Of a DNA stretch of 64,000 nt, positions 43,562-61,616 are shown piece after piece; within the stretch, counting starts at the first letter, position 1; every line of letters starts with the position of its first letter. The position numbers were made by a program, and so were the translations under genes. Origin of the DNA: Meloidogyne chitwoodi (taxonomy: Eukaryota; Nematoda; Chromadorea; Rhabditida; Meloidogynidae). The stretch is from NCBI GenBank assembly GCA_015183035.1, contig JACZZP010000015.1, positions 1,116,001-1,180,000 of the forward strand, written 5' to 3'. The notes under the pieces were generated by a model, which was not told the DNA's origin, did not search any database, and was given only the letters and a program-made list of their open reading frames with translations.

Positions 43562-45791
43562 TCAAAGCTCAGTATGGCCCTCCTCGTCCTTCTCATCACC
43601 CTCTTCGTGTTCTTCTTCAGCTTCTTTTTCCGCTTTTTCAGTATCAGAAAGACCGGCACCTTCTTTACCGTCAGAGTCGAGGAATTTACTAAAAATATAG
43701 TAATTTAATTTAAAATTCCAACAAATTCAATGTATATCAAGGAAATAATTAGAAATTAGGGTGTGCTTTTAGAATTCAACCAAAGACTTGAATTAACAGA
43801 CCCAGAACCCAGTCATTATGAATTAAGAAAACTTACGAGAATCCTTCAAGAGTACGTTCTCCAGTAAAGTCAATAATCTTCTTTGAACCAGCCGGGAAAA
43901 ATTTGATAGTTGGGAATGATTGAACCTAATAAAATTTTTTTAAAGATTTCAGAGTTATTAAAATACCTTCACATCTTCAACTTCATTAGCTGTAGAATCC
44001 ATCTTTGCGATAACAATGTCCTCACGATCTAGATACTAAAATTAAAAATTTAATATTTGATTAATTTTACAAAAAAACCTTTTCGCCAAGTTTGTCCCAA
44101 ATTGGAGCAAGTTGTTTACAATGACCTCAAAATGTAAATATAATTATATTACAAATATTCTTAATATAACTTACCACACCATGGAGCATAAAATTCAACG
44201 AGTACGTTCTTTTTCTCATCTCTGGCCACTTGTTCAAAGTTTTTACCGACAAGCACTTTGACAGGCTGTTTGTCCCAATCTTCGGGAATTTCTTCGCTCA
44301 TCAAATGTGGCTTCAACTTTCCATCCAAATAAGCAGAAGTGAATTTAACAACATTTTCGGTTGTGATTTCATTCCATTCTGGTTTGTATTTGGTCATGTC
44401 CTCTTCCAAAGATATGAGACGAACGGCTGGAAGCTCTTCTTTTTTCAGACCAAAGAACTCCATGATTCGTTGATTATCTTCAACATCAGTGTTGATGTAC
44501 ACAAAATGAAGCTAATAAACAAAATTTCGTTAATGTAATTGTATAAAAAATATACTTTTCCCTTGAACTCTTTAGCAGCAGCTTTGAATTCTGTTTCCAA
44601 CTTTTGGAAATCTGGAGACTCCTTGGAAACAAACAAAAGCATGTGAGACTTAATCTCTCCACCAAAAATGACGGCAGCGGTTTCCTGGCTAAAATTCACA
44701 TTGAAAAATAGTTTAAAAAGAAAAACCTAAATTCAGAGACGAGAGGAATCCGATTGGATTGAACCCATTTTTTGAGAATATCTAATTCGACTTTCTCTCC
44801 ATCGAAGTCAGCACGTCCCTCATCGAACTTCTTGAAAAGCACGATTCCTTTATCCTTGATATTAGCTTCGTTAGCAACAGCAGAATCGTAGATAACAGCA
44901 AATGGAACATCATCAAAGGAACTAGCAAGCTCAATATAGATTTTAGCTTCAGAGGAATCCTTATTCTAAGATTTTTAAAAATTATTGACGATATTGCTTA
45001 AAAAGGCGTACACTGAAGTAAGCAACAGCAACAACCTCTGCAGAATCTTGGAAATCTTTAAACCCATCAGCCGATGTAATCTCATTTGCTGGAGGTCCAG
45101 TCTTCTTCTTAAGCCAAGCAACAATAGAAGCTGCATCACGTCCACCGCTATATTCGCTAGGCTTGCCTAAAATAAAACTAGGATATATTACAAACAAGCT
45201 ATAATCTTAATATTATGTTTAAATTAGAGGCAAAGTCCAAATAGATATTCAGAGTGGCTGACAATTATTAGAAAATACTCCTAATGGAATATCTGTAACT
45301 TAAGAAATTCTAAAAATATTAAAATAAGAACCGTTTCTGAAGAGTTTTAAGGTTGGATAACCACGCACTTCATATGTAGAACCAAGTTCTGTATGAATAG
45401 TAGCATCAACTTTTCCAAGCTTGATCGGCGATTTTTCATCATTCAATTGAGTTGCTGCTTTTGCATATTCTGGAGCCAAGGCCTTACAATGTCCTAAAAT
45501 GTTCTTGAGAATCCATGTCTGAATTATAAAACCACTAACCACACCACGGAGCATAAAATTCGACAAGCACAAACTCATTGTTTTCAATGGCAGATTTAAA
45601 ATTATCCTAAAATAAAATTTTTATAAAAAAATGAAAGTTTATAAAACCTTAGTCAAAACGAGAACGTTCTCTTCCTCCTCAATAAGATCGAGAGTATTTT
45701 CCGCAGAGGTAGAAACTTTTTCACTAGCCTTCACTAAGAAACTGCTACTAATACTCAACAATAGAAGAACAGAAACAGAAAAGGAGATCAT
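43562..45791 (-). CDS. pdi-2: Protein disulfide isomerase, ER-lumenal
   Basis: Signal peptide [20 protein letters not shown], then two thioredoxin domains, each with the active site [11 protein letters not shown]; the second is split by an intron inside the CGHC motif. Between them lie two non-catalytic b/b' domains ([23 protein letters not shown] region, [33 protein letters not shown]). The second domain continues [12 protein letters not shown]. The C terminus is an acidic Glu-rich tail ending HTEL, a KDEL-type ER retention signal known from C. elegans PDI-2. Besides oxidative folding, this PDI class is the beta subunit of collagen prolyl 4-hydroxylase, which matters for cuticle. About nine exons, roughly 495 residues. 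Confidence 0.96.
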
Positions 45792-46814
45792 CACAGCTTT
45801 TCCAATATATTTTATTGATATATTCGTTAAATATATTTTCTGAAAAGTTAGAATTAAGTTGGGAGCAATTATATCCTACTCCTGAACAAACTTCTTTTAC
45901 AGTTTTTAACAGAGCTTTAAGTATTAAAGGCTAGTATAGACTAATACTATAAGACAGAAATTGTTGTAAAATTCGATATAATCTTCATAATTATGTGATT
46001 ATGTAAATGAGTTATTTCTCCGAAAGGTTTTAACGGTTTAAAGGTCCAAAGGAACCATTTTAAGGATTTAAAATTGGTTTAACTTTTAATATATTATATT
46101 AAAATGAAATGTATTCACAAATGCAATTTTCTAATTCTTTCCAGTTGCTTTATTTGGTAGGGAAAGTCGGAGCGCTGACGTGGTCAATGTATGTGTAAAT
46201 TGGAAAAGGTAATAGACCCAGAGATATAGAGAAATGAATGAATGCAATCACAGATCTACTGACGTGTGGCGCGAGAAATGAAGAAAAGCAATGGTTTGTG
46301 CTAGTCTTTTATATTTTTTATTTATTGATTTCTTAATGTGATTTTTTAGAAACAATTTAAAAAAAAAACAAAAGCCACGAGTTCAAAGAGGGCAAATAGG
46401 ACTCTAAACCAAACAAGCACATTTTATGTACAAAAAATAAAGATCTAATTGTAAGTAGTTGAAGAAGGGAAGGTATTATTTGTTCAACACGTAAGCAAAT
46501 ATGCATAGCCCTAAAAATTTTTTACGGTTTTATCGCAACATTTTAGAAATAGAAAATAGCGAAAAAGAAAACATGACAAAAGGAGAAATAGTGTAAAAGT
46601 AATACGTGGATTTTCTTGGCATAATATATTTAATTATTTTCTGCGCGTCAAATTAAATAATTAATTTGATTTTACATAAAATTGAGGAGTACTAATAAGA
46701 ATATAATTAATTGAAGCCAATAAACATAAATAAAAAATAAGCATACAAATGATTATTATTTGAACCTTATTTTAAAAAATTTATTTCCACAATTGTTTAT
46801 AAAAATTTTAATCT
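45792..46814. other. Intergenic region upstream of PDI
   Basis: About 1 kb holding the PDI promoter and the 3' flank of the oxidase gene. Less AT-rich than most gaps around 46140-46300. No gene or repeat with defined ends seen. Confidence 0.5.
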
Positions 46815-48358
46815 TTAATCACAAATTCCATTATTCTTGATTAATTGTAAAACCTCTTGTGCGCAACCCCAACTCAATAAAAATCCTTTGGCTCCATGCC
46901 CGTAATTATGTATTACCTTAAAAAATTTTAAATTAAATTTAAAAAATAAATAAAATTTATTTACATGAATTTGTTTATTTGTTTTATTACGTTGATTTAG
47001 TAATACATGTTCTAACCTAACACCTCCAATACGATCTGGGCGAAGCCCACACCACTCACTTACAACCTCAGCATTCTAATTTTGAAAAAAATATTATGAT
47101 AAATTAGATAAAAACCTTAAGTGATGGCTTCAATTCTATTATTCGAGTCCAAATATCATCCAAGTCTTCTTTACTTATTTCTCTATCCCAGCGATTATCT
47201 TGACGCAAAGTACCCAGCAGAACACGGTCATCACCAACACTAATTTTTTAAATTTAATTAAAAAATCAAAATTACACTGGAATACAAAAAGTATCTGCAT
47301 CTTGATAGCAAAAATGTGATTGTCCAGGAGCTTTGACAACTATTCCTACTCCACGATTTGGAAAAACATTTTCATCATCTCCCGCTAATTTTCCTCCCCC
47401 TAAGCCAGCACAATTTATAATTAGAGAGAAATCTTGATTATTAAACTTGATTAAAAAAATAATCTATTTAAAAAATAATAATAACCTCTTTAAGTGAATC
47501 AATTTTTTGATTTTTATATTCCACACTATTATTTAATTGATTTTTTAAATATGACACGAAACGACGGCCTTCAGCAGCATATGCTGTATAATGAATGCCA
47601 AATCTAAATAAAAAAGATTTTATAAAAAATTTATACTTTTCAGTTAAGAATGTAAGATAAAAGTTTGATAAAAATAAAAGATATTCATAAAATATAAATG
47701 TTGTTTATCACCTAAAAGGCATTTTCAGTAAAATAAATAAAATACTTGTCATTAAAAAAAACTTAATTTGCTGGTTTAGCAAAAATTAAAGCAAGTTCAC
47801 GCGAAGTTAACCATCGAAAATTATAAGCAATACAGCCAATTGCTTTTTCCTTTTTAAAAATAGTATTTAATTATTAATAAATAAAGTACAATATTTTCAA
47901 GGGATTCTTTAATTTCTGATTGAATATGTCCACTCACAAGATGAACTAAAATTCAAAAAAAATTGTTTTAATTCTTTTAGTAAAAAAATCTTTCTTACCA
48001 CCAGTATTTATTGGTGCTTCTTCTCTTTCCAATTTTGCCCAAAAGTCAAAAGTTTTCTTTGCTAAAGGAATATAACGTTCTTCACCTTTTCCACCGAATC
48101 GAAAAATTCCTGCAGGTCCAAAGCTTGTTGTCTCCTCAAATGGACGATCCGAGAAAATTTTTATCTTAATATATATTAACTATATAAAAATTACAATAAA
48201 ATATAAATATTAAGAATAAAGATTAATAAAATTATATAATTTATTATTTATATAAATACATCAACTTTTGGAAGTGCTTGACGAATAGCTAGTGCAGTAC
48301 TCATTCCAATAACACCTTCACCAATTATAGCTATTTTACAACAGGATGTTAAGGACAT
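46815..48358 (-). CDS. D-amino-acid/D-aspartate oxidase family flavoprotein
   Basis: The N terminus MSLTSCCKIAIIGEGVIGMS holds the FAD-binding GxGxxG motif (GEGVIG). Later blocks are IKIFSDRPFEETTSFGPAGIF, the NCAGLGGGKLAGD motif, RGVGIVVKAPG, LLGTLRQDNRWD, and LRPDRIGGVRLE. The C-terminal signature NYGHGAKGFLLSWGCAQEV is the D-amino-acid oxidase pattern with the GxxxG that contacts FAD. The enzyme deaminates D-amino acids with H2O2 release; neutral versus acidic substrate preference cannot be set from what I see. I find no clear peroxisomal SKL-type ending (it ends NNGICD). About eight exons. Confidence 0.9.
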
Positions 48359-49806
48359 TTATGTAATTCTCAATAAGCTCTATTAATTAAAATTAAAAAT
48401 ATATATATATATAAACTTGATTTCATAAAAATTGGCAATGATTACCCAATTTTAAGATTAGTATAGAAAAAAATAATTAAAAAAACTTTATCCAGTTTAT
48501 TATAAACTATTTTTATACAAAAGTTTAAATTACAATCGAAAAATAGGCTAAATAGAAAATCAAATATATTTAAAGACCAATATAATGTAGTATGTATTTC
48601 TGCCCAAAACGAAGTGTAACTGATAATGGAAATGACCATAAAATTTTCGAAAATTGAAAAAATTCTTATAAGCAAAAGTTAAATAATTTTTTAATTTAAA
48701 ATTTTACAAAACTAATAATACTGCTTTGTTATTTAATATACAATTAATTTCCTTCAAAAATTTGAGTCATTCCATTTACTTTTTTTTAATGTAAAACAGG
48801 CAGATTATTTGTTTGTTGAAGAAAAGGCTAAAAACTAAATTAAGTTGGTTACTTAATGATGAATGGAAGGCCGAAAGAATAAAGTTTTTTCACACAGGAA
48901 ATTTTTTTGGCATAATTACAATTTAAAATATAAGTAAATTATTCTTAAAATAGAATAATATGAGCTTCGATAAATGATAATATTAATTTATTATAAATAA
49001 AATCAGAAATTTACTTTAAAATCAAAGCCCAAAACGACTTACAAGTCACCGTTATATATATTAATATTATACATATAAAATAGAATTAAATAAAACCAAA
49101 TATTTTAAAATACAATTTAATTAATAACAATCAAATTCTATAATTGAAAAGAAAATTGAATGCAAGACAAATAATAATAAAAGTTGATAATTTGGTAGTA
49201 GTAAAGAATTGATGCTGAAAAGTTTTTATGAGTTTTTAATGTAACGATTATTATAAAATTAAAACCTCGATATTATCAAATTCAACAAAAAAAAACTTTT
49301 CAGCAAGTGATTTAAATATTATTTCATTGGTTAAAATCACACTTTTTTATTGAAAAAAATCTCAATGAAATTAATTATAAAATAAAAGAAAAAATATATT
49401 AGAGTGAATAATGTAAAGAGACGAACCAATTCAACTTTATCAAACAACTTTTCTTAATAAAATTACGTTAAAAAAAGTAAAATTGGTCTACTCTTGATAA
49501 AAAAAGATGAATATTAAATATTATAAAATTTAATTTCTGAATTAAATTTAAGGAAATAAAGGTAAATGCAATGCTTGAAAATATTAAATTACTTCCACTG
49601 ATAATGTATTTGATAAAGGATGACAAATAAACAATTCTATAGATGATTAAAAACTGCAAATATGCTGTTTTTAATTATATAGCCTCCATTGGAGTAAAGT
49701 TTTAAAATACCAAATTTTGCCTAGCAAATAAAATATCAGTTAATTGCAATAATTGTGTACATCGCCTGTCAAAATTTGTTGTCATTAGTATTATTTGTAA
49801 AATTAT
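48359..49806. other. Intergenic region
   Basis: 1.45 kb of AT-rich sequence between the oxidase start and the HIPK stop. Open frames at 48442-48675 and 49468-49659 show no family similarity. A short (AT)n run lies near 48403. No RNA gene seen. Confidence 0.5.
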
Positions 49807-53790
<3,984 letters not shown>

Positions 53791-55022
53791 TCACGGCAGT
53801 TCTTCATACGATACAAACAAGTTTGATACAAGTTTCTAATTTGGGTTGTTCAAATGTTATTTATCCATATTATTATACCTGAAAGAGCGAAATTAAATAG
53901 AAAGCAACTAAATTTTTAGTAAAAATTTGCACGCAAATCATTGTCAACGCTACTAAACATGTGCGAGGGAAATTGACTTCCGGAACGCGTATGACAATCA
54001 AACTAACAAAGTTCTTCTCAATCTTATGAAAGAAAAAAGAAAGATAGAAAGAGAGGCTGGCACAAAGACCCTCGGCTAGCTCAGGAACTAATGAAAAATT
54101 GAGTGTTGGGAAAATTCGCCTGACAACGGTCGATAACCAAAGCTAGACAATTGAACAAAAAAAATTTTTCTTTATAAAAGTCGTAATAGTGTTTTTATCG
54201 ATATCTTTCTCTATTTTTCATGTATGAGTTTTGGCGTAAATAAAAAAAAATAAAATGCCAATTGATGCACCCGACTAAATTCCAGCCGTCCGTAACACCT
54301 TTTTAAAATTTCTAATGAAATATTAAAACAGTAATTTTTCTTATTAAAAGATTACTGAGTGAAAATTATATATTTTTCCTTCTTTGAATAATGACAAATA
54401 AACAACGGTTTAATTTTAAATCACATACATAAAATCAAATATTTGCGAATAAGACATTAAAGATTATTGGACTATTAAAGTGGAGTAAATATCACAGGGG
54501 ATTACATATAATTTTTTAGGTTAGATTATTAAAAAGATAAAAACAAGTTTGAATCAATTAGAGCTTAAATATTATTTTTAATTAATAAAATAAGTCTCAG
54601 CCTTTTACAAAAAATTGCTAGAATTAACAATAACTCCAAAATTTTTGTATGTTTTGATTACTTAATAACCAAAGGAATCATGGCCAAGACTTGTGTGTGA
54701 AAGATTTAACAAAATAATATAGATTGCCAAAACTAACAATAAATTTTGATCTCTAATAAAAAATGGATATTTGAATGAGAGAATTTTACAATTTCGGAGA
54801 ATTTGTACCAAAAATGAAATAAGTTTAGGCACAAAATTATTTGGTGTGACTAAAAATAAGGCGAGGATTAATGACAACATGAATAAAATATAGGAAAATT
54901 ATTTCTAAATAGAAAATAAAAAATAGAGAATTTTTTAAAACAAAAAAGTAAAATACACTAAAAACTTAAAAATCTAAATTTTCCATTAAAAATATATCTA
55001 TTTATATATATGTATATACTTT
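53791..55022. other. Intergenic region upstream of HIPK
   Basis: 1.2 kb with the HIPK promoter and the TAF12 3' flank. The open frame at 54662-54880 has no family similarity. Nothing else recognised. Confidence 0.5.
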
Positions 55023-57746
55023 TTATAGCTTTTTAATTGTTTTGTTGATCAACGCCATTCTCTGTTGATGAGCTACTAATGGTGTCCGTTTAGAGGCTGA
55101 TGATTGTTGAAAGAAAGTTGAAGTACCCCCTCCTACTGTTGTTCCAGAAGTATTACTTAATAATGAACTAATTCCACTAGTTTCTGTATCAATAACTAAT
55201 TTCATCTGATTTGCCAAAACAAAATGTATATCACGAGCCTCAAGCTTTGAGGAACTTCGATGCTTGCATAGCTAAAAATGTGTTTTTTTTAATGTTAAAT
55301 CTTAAAATTTTTAAAAAATACTTCAACAGAATTTCGAATTATCTCATCAACATAATCATCCAAAAGAAGCTGTAAAGCGTCAGAAACCTAAAAACTTATT
55401 GATTAACAATTTTATAATTTAAAAATTTACTTCATCTTCCAATACTTCATTTGGATCTACAGATTTTACAAATATATCAAGATCTTCACGATCTAATAAT
55501 TTAATAATTGATTGACTGGGAATACTCGCCTTGATTAAATCATTACATAAATTGCTTTCAGTTTGTTTTGTAGTAGAAAGATTATTTGAAGTATTTCCTA
55601 AAGAATTTCCTACATTGGCGATATTTTTTTGTTGACAAGTTTTGGATAATGATTGCTTCGAATTTGTTTTCTTTTTGCTGGTAGATTGAATAAAATTATT
55701 GGAAACTGAACTTCCTTCGAATGTTATTGAAGTTCCTGGGGATTCTGACTAAAATTATCAAAATTAAATTTAAAATTTGTTCGAAAACAAAACTCTGAGA
55801 AAATAATAAAAAATGTAATTAAAAAATAAATTTATTAGAAAACCTGTATTATTTGTTCAATATTATTTGATGGTGATGGTTCTCCACTATTGCTACCATG
55901 CTGTCCGATTAAATAATCTGTTTTGGGATGTAGAAATGCATAGTTTCCACTTCCATTTGAACCATTTAAAGATTGTTGTTCCATTAGAATTTGATTATTG
56001 GTAGATGAACGTCCACTATTACCTAAACCATCTTCATTAAGCAAAATTGCTGCTACCGGCGTTCCATTCTTCTGGTTTTAAATTTTTATAATAAAATTAA
56101 AAAAAAGTTGATTAAAAGATATACCTGTATATTCATAAAAGATGGGGATACAAAACATTCAGTATTATCTATAACATTGGATTGTTTTTGTTGTTGTTGA
56201 ACAACATAAACTTGCTGTTGTTGGTTATGGGAGGTAACAAAAAGTGGGACCCTAGCTGCTTTACCACCACCAGTATTGCCAGCCAACAATTGATCATTAG
56301 AAGATACGACAGAAACAACATTTGCCTATTTTATATTTGATTAGTTAAATAATATGAATAAAAAGAAAACATGATTATTAAGGCCAACTCCCATATTTGT
56401 TGACAAATAAGGCTGTAGCTGATGCGACTGTTGATGGTTGGAATGAACGACCGAAGTACGAGGAGGTATTTGTTGTTGTTGGTGTTGAAGGAAGCGCTGT
56501 TGTTGTTCGTTGCCAGTGGAATAAGGAGGAAGTTGTTGATGAGTTATTTGACCACTGGAGTAATTTTGATGAAGAACATCTAAAAAATTTATGAATTGGA
56601 ATTTGTTTAATATCCTAAATTTTGCAAATTAATACCAAAAATATAATAACTTATATTTTATAATTAAATAAAAAAATTTACTAAGATCTTGATGAGAAGA
56701 TAATTTATCGATAGAAGATAATGTTGTAGTAGCAGGTCGAGAAGGGAATCGAATTGTATTACAAACGGTTTTTGGTAGCTGTTCACGTTGAATAATATTG
56801 TGACGAAAAACTGGGGAAGCTGAGCCTTGTTGAGGTATTAGCATTTGCCTTAAATTCTGGCCTTGAATACCTCCAATGTTATTTCCAGCAGAAAACTGCG
56901 ATGAAGATTGTTGAATAAATTGTGCCTGGGTTGACATTGGTACTCTTTAAGAAGAAAAACAATTGTATAAATTTAAATAAAATTCACTAATTTTAATGTA
57001 TTTTTTTATTAAAATAAACTCATTAGGACGAGCAAACTGCTGCGTGTAATGCTGCTGTTGTAGAATTTGTTGTTGGGTCACAGAAACTAACTGTTGATGT
57101 TGTTGTGGTGAAGTAACACTCAATGGCCTAATTATAGATCGCGGAGATTGTTGAGATTGAAAGTGTTGCTGAGGAGAGTTTTGTTGTTGAATTCCATGCA
57201 TTCCATGAATCATTCCATGCTGCTGTTGAAATGCTAAAAAGTAAAAAAAAAAATAATTTAAAAATTTTAAATTTACCTCAGAAATAAAATAATTAAATAT
57301 TTTAAAATATTGTATAATACCTTGTTGTCTTTGTTGTAGCATTACTTGATGCGGAGGTGTAGGAGATCTAATTTTCTGTTGAATTTGCTGATGATGTTGT
57401 GTTGGAGTCATGAAATTTTGCTGCTGAAAAAAGATTAACATGTGAATAGCAAGAATTTAATTTTATTACAATTTTAAAGATTGGAAAAGGAAAACGTAAA
57501 AAATTCTATAATCGATCCTTGATAAAATAAATTAGAAGAATATAATTTTTAACTTAATATAAATAAATCAATTACCAATGACATGTTATGAGAACTAGGA
57601 ATTTGTTGATGTTGAAGCTGCATAGTTTGATTTCTTTGTTGTTGTTGTTGTTGTTGAAGATTAAGGAAATAAGCTTGTTGATGGTGTTGTGACTGCATTT
57701 GTTGTTGATTATCACCGGGGCGATTCAAATGGTGAAAATCAGACAT
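55023..57746 (-). CDS. taf-12: TFIID subunit TAF12 with long Gln-rich N terminus
   Basis: The histone fold sits in the C-terminal quarter: IIKLLDREDLDIFVKSVDPN, then LEDEVSDALQLLLDDYVDEI and SVELCKHRSSSKLEARDIHF, matching TAF12. It ends RTPLVAHQQRMALINKTIKK L. The roughly 450 residues before it are dominated by Gln, with His, Ser and Asn (QQQQQQQRNQTMQLQHQQ and similar), typical of metazoan TFIID and SAGA subunits but long for this one. TAF12 pairs with TAF4 in TFIID and with ADA1 in SAGA. About ten exons; start MSDFHHLNRPGD at 57746. Confidence 0.92.
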
Positions 57747-58213
57747 TTTTAAATAGTCATGAAAATAAATTTATCAAAATGAACCCATTTCAAGAATTTA
57801 TAATCTAAATGAAAAAAATGATAATGAAAAACTAAAGTTAACACAATCCACAACAAAAATAAATTATAAAAAACCTTTCATCATAATTTTTTACATTATT
57901 TACAACAAAATTAAACCATGGATTTTTTTAATTAACAGCCGTTTGAGTACAGCTAGTTGAGTACTCCTTTAAAAAAAGGTTTTTTGAGTACAATAAACTT
58001 CTTTAAACAATAATAATTTTAAATATCCTTATTTTTCAAAAACGATTTTTTTCTTAAAATTTTATTTGTGTAAAGACCCTAAAACATTCATAGTTAAATT
58101 AATTGCGGTAGAATAATTTAAAAAAAATAAATAAATGTTATAAATAAATAAATAATTTATTTTAAATTAAATTAAACAATTATTTAAAATTAACAAAAAA
58201 TTATTAATTTTAT
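57747..58213. other. Intergenic region with TTGAGTAC repeats
   Basis: About 470 nt upstream of TAF12. Contains three TTGAGTAC words at 57943, 57957 and 57984, described separately; otherwise AT-rich. Confidence 0.5.
57941..57993. repeat. TTGAGTAC repeat cluster
   Basis: TTGAGTAC occurs at 57943-57950, 57957-57964 and 57984-57991. The last two frame TCCTTTAAAAAAAGG, as two copies at 18106 and 18131 frame CTTTTTAAAAGGG. The two loci look like members of one dispersed repeat family. Confidence 0.55.
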
Positions 58214-60866
58214 TCAATTATTTATTTGTTGTTGTAATATATTAATAAGTATTTGTGTTTGTTTTACAGCTAAAATAATGTTAATTTGAGAAGGAAATAA
58301 AAAAAGACAATTAAATTTAAAAATATTCTTTTTTTCTTCTAAATCACCAAATAGAAATTTAAATGTTGTTTTAGTTACTTTTTGTTTAAAATTTTCTTTT
58401 TTGTTATTTTTATTGTTATTACATTGAATTTTAAACTTTAAATAATAAAATAAATAAAAATATATTTTTAAAATATTAAACCTGTAAAACAAGTAATTTA
58501 TCTAAAGTTTTAATAACAGTCATTGTTTCTTCTTCTTCTTCTATAAAATTAATATTATTATTTAAATTTTCTTCTTCTGATAATGTTATAGAAAATTCAT
58601 CAATTAATTGAGAAAATAATTGAGAATATTTTTCTATAATAAAATTATTTTTTTTTTTGAAAAAAAAACCTTCAACAAAATGAAAAAAGAAAGGCAGTCC
58701 ACCATAAATTTGTTTAAAATTATATCCAATCATTTCTAAACCAAAATTTGTTGGAGCAATTTTTAATTCATTTTTATTTATTTTTTCAATTTTATTATCA
58801 AAAGAATTAATTATTTGAATTAATTTATTATTATTATTAATTAAATGACGAAAAGTTGGTAATAATTTATTTTTGTTTTGTAAAGAATTCCAAGTAAATA
58901 ATTCATTTAATAAAAATATTAATAATTTCTAAATTATTTTTAATTTAAAATATAATTTAAAATAATATTATTACCTTAATTTTATTTAAATTTACATTTA
59001 ATAAATTTAAATTTTGAGAAATAATAATTTGTTCTTCTTCTATTTCTGAATAAAAATTATTTTGTGAATGACTGGTACTAATTTCAGAAATTGTTGAAGA
59101 AGAAGAAGAAAAAGAAGAATTTGAAGAATTTTTATTATTTAATAAAATAAACTTTAAAAAAATATAAATAAATTAATTTGATTTTTTTAAATTATAATTT
59201 TTAAAATTTAATTAAAAATTTTCCATAGACCCCCTTCTATTAAATTAATTAATTAAATTACCCTTTCTAATAAAATTTTAAAATGATTCCATAATCTCTA
59301 AAAAAAATAAATAATAATTTAAAAAAATAAATAAATAAAAATACCTGAATATATTTTATAGTTAATTTTGGATTACGCAAATAATAAAAATAACCTTTTG
59401 GTAATTTATTTGAAATAATAAAATTATTTAAATTTATTTTAATATTTTCTATATATTTATTATTATTTAATAATAATAATAATAAATTATTATTTAAATA
59501 ATTATTATCAATAATATTTTCAAAAATTTGTAAACATTCAGTTATATTATAAATAATTAATAAATTATCTTTAAAAAATTAAAAAGGTAAAAAAATAATT
59601 AATTTTTTAAAAAAAACCTGAAGGTGTTAATAAAATCAATTCAATTTTTTCATTTAAAGAAATATTAAAAATATTATATAAAAATTGTTTTTTTTGTTTA
59701 TTATTTGAAATAAAAAAATGTTCTGATTGATATTTTAATAAAATATTATTTTCATTTTTATTTAATGGTTGTCGAATAAAATTTAAAATTGAACCTAATT
59801 CTTTATTATTTAATGAAGAAGAAGAAGAAGCAATTAAACGATTAGAACAAATAATTAAGCAACTTTAAAAATAATTAAATAAAATTAAATAATTAAATAT
59901 ATTAAATAATTACTTAATATCTTCAATATTGTTACAACCAAATTTTTGAGAAATATTTTTAGTTAATTCTTTAAGTTGAGGAATTAATATAAAATTAATT
60001 TCTTTGTTAATAAATTTATCATTTAAAAGAGAATAATTTTTATTAAAAATATTATTATTTTCTTTATTATTATTTAATAATAAATTAATTCTAAATTCAC
60101 AACGTTTTTTTAATTGTTTAACAAATGGAGTATTTAATGAAAGAAGAGGAAATTGTTGATAACCATAATGAAAATTAAAACAATTTATAAGTGAAGAAAA
60201 AAGTAATTCTTCAGGTAATTCTAATAAACTATTAATTAAAAAATAAATAAATTATTTTTAAATTAAAATAAAACCTTTTATTATTATAAATCATTATTAA
60301 AATATAAGAAAATGTTAAATATTTAATATAAATTTGTAAATGATCTTTTGATGAAGATAATTTAATATTTTTAAATAATAATAATTGTTGATTATTATTA
60401 GAACGACAAATTGCTATTAATGGTAAAAGTTGATAAAGTAAATGTTCTTCACCTTTATTACCATTATTATTATTAAATAATAATTCTTTTTGTATAAACT
60501 ATTAATTTAAAAATAATTATTTAAATATTAATTAATTCTTTTTGTCAATTTTCCCCCTTTCTTTACATAAATTTATTACCAAAATTATAAATAATAATAA
60601 AATACCATTTTACAATTCTCATTTTCAATTTCTGATTCAGAATTATTTTTTTGTTTATTCTCAGAAAATATTGAAGAATTAGAAGAAGAAGAAAAAGAAG
60701 AATATAAAGTTGGGGAAGAAATTCCACTACTACTACTTTGGTGTTCTTCACTTTGTTTTTCTTTAAAAATACATTCATCATCACCAAAAAAATGTTTTTT
60801 AAATTTATCATTTCCAAAGGAATGAATAATCTCATTTTGAGGTGATAAAAGTACAACACCAAGCAT
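58214..60866 (-). CDS. HPS1/GLO-3-like longin protein, divergent
   Basis: About seven exons from MLGVVLLSPQNEIIHSFGND (60866) to ILQQQINN (58214), roughly 750 residues, very rich in Asn, Lys, Ser and Ile. The closest pattern I can match is human HPS1: FILIPQLKEL aligns with its RLIHPQLCEL, and CLIICSNRLIASSSSSLNNK with its [20 protein letters not shown]; a later RLWNHFKILLE and the pattern ...EKIELILLTPS also fit in order. HPS1 is the BLOC-3 subunit that activates Rab32/38, and C. elegans GLO-3 is a relative acting with CCZ-1 on GLO-1. The assignment rests on short, low-identity blocks and is tentative. Confidence 0.55.
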
Positions 60867-61616
60867 TTTTAAATCTATAATATAAAAGTTATTTAATAAT
60901 AATAATAATATTAATTTATTTATAAGAATTGTTTTTTATTTGTTTTTTAATTTAAAAATAAATAAAATAAATTTAATAAAATTATTTAAAAATAAAAAGG
61001 AATTTTAATATCCAATTTAATTTATTTATACATATTATTATATGAATAAAATGACCTAAAATTAAGCAATTTTTAAGTAAAAAGTTAATTATGAAATTTG
61101 GAAGTTTTTTATTTTAATTAAAGAAAATAAATAAATTAATTAATTAAACTTTTCTTTGCACAAAAAGAATTAAATTTATTTAAAAATTTAAATAAATTAC
61201 TTAAAATAAATTTAATAAAAATATTTATTATAATTTTTTATCAAAAAGTAATCGAATAATTTTTAATAAAATAAACAACAAAATATATAATCAAAATTGG
61301 CCTTATCGCATAAAATAAATGAAATTAATGGCTGATTAGATTTTATGTAAATATAAAAATAAGAACAAAAAATAATGAGAGAATTTATGTATTTTTAAAT
61401 ATTTAATAATTTAAATAGAACACACAAATTACATAAATAATTTCGTCATTTTTGATAATAAATCAAAAAATATTAATAAAATTTTAAATTAAATTAAGTA
61501 ATAAAAGAATATTATTTATTTAAAAAACATAAAAAATTATAAAATATTTTAGGTAAAACAATTATTAAAATTAAAAAAAAATAATTAAAATATATTTAAT
61601 TCTTTTTAATTAATTA
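60867..61616. other. AT-rich intergenic region
   Basis: 750 nt between the MAPKK stop and the HPS1-like start. Extremely AT-rich; no other feature seen. Confidence 0.5.

Noticed and set aside
44230..44538. 102-codon plus-strand open frame
   Set aside because: Antisense of a conserved PDI exon.
56397..56594. 65-codon plus-strand open frame
   Set aside because: Antisense of the Gln-rich region of TAF12.
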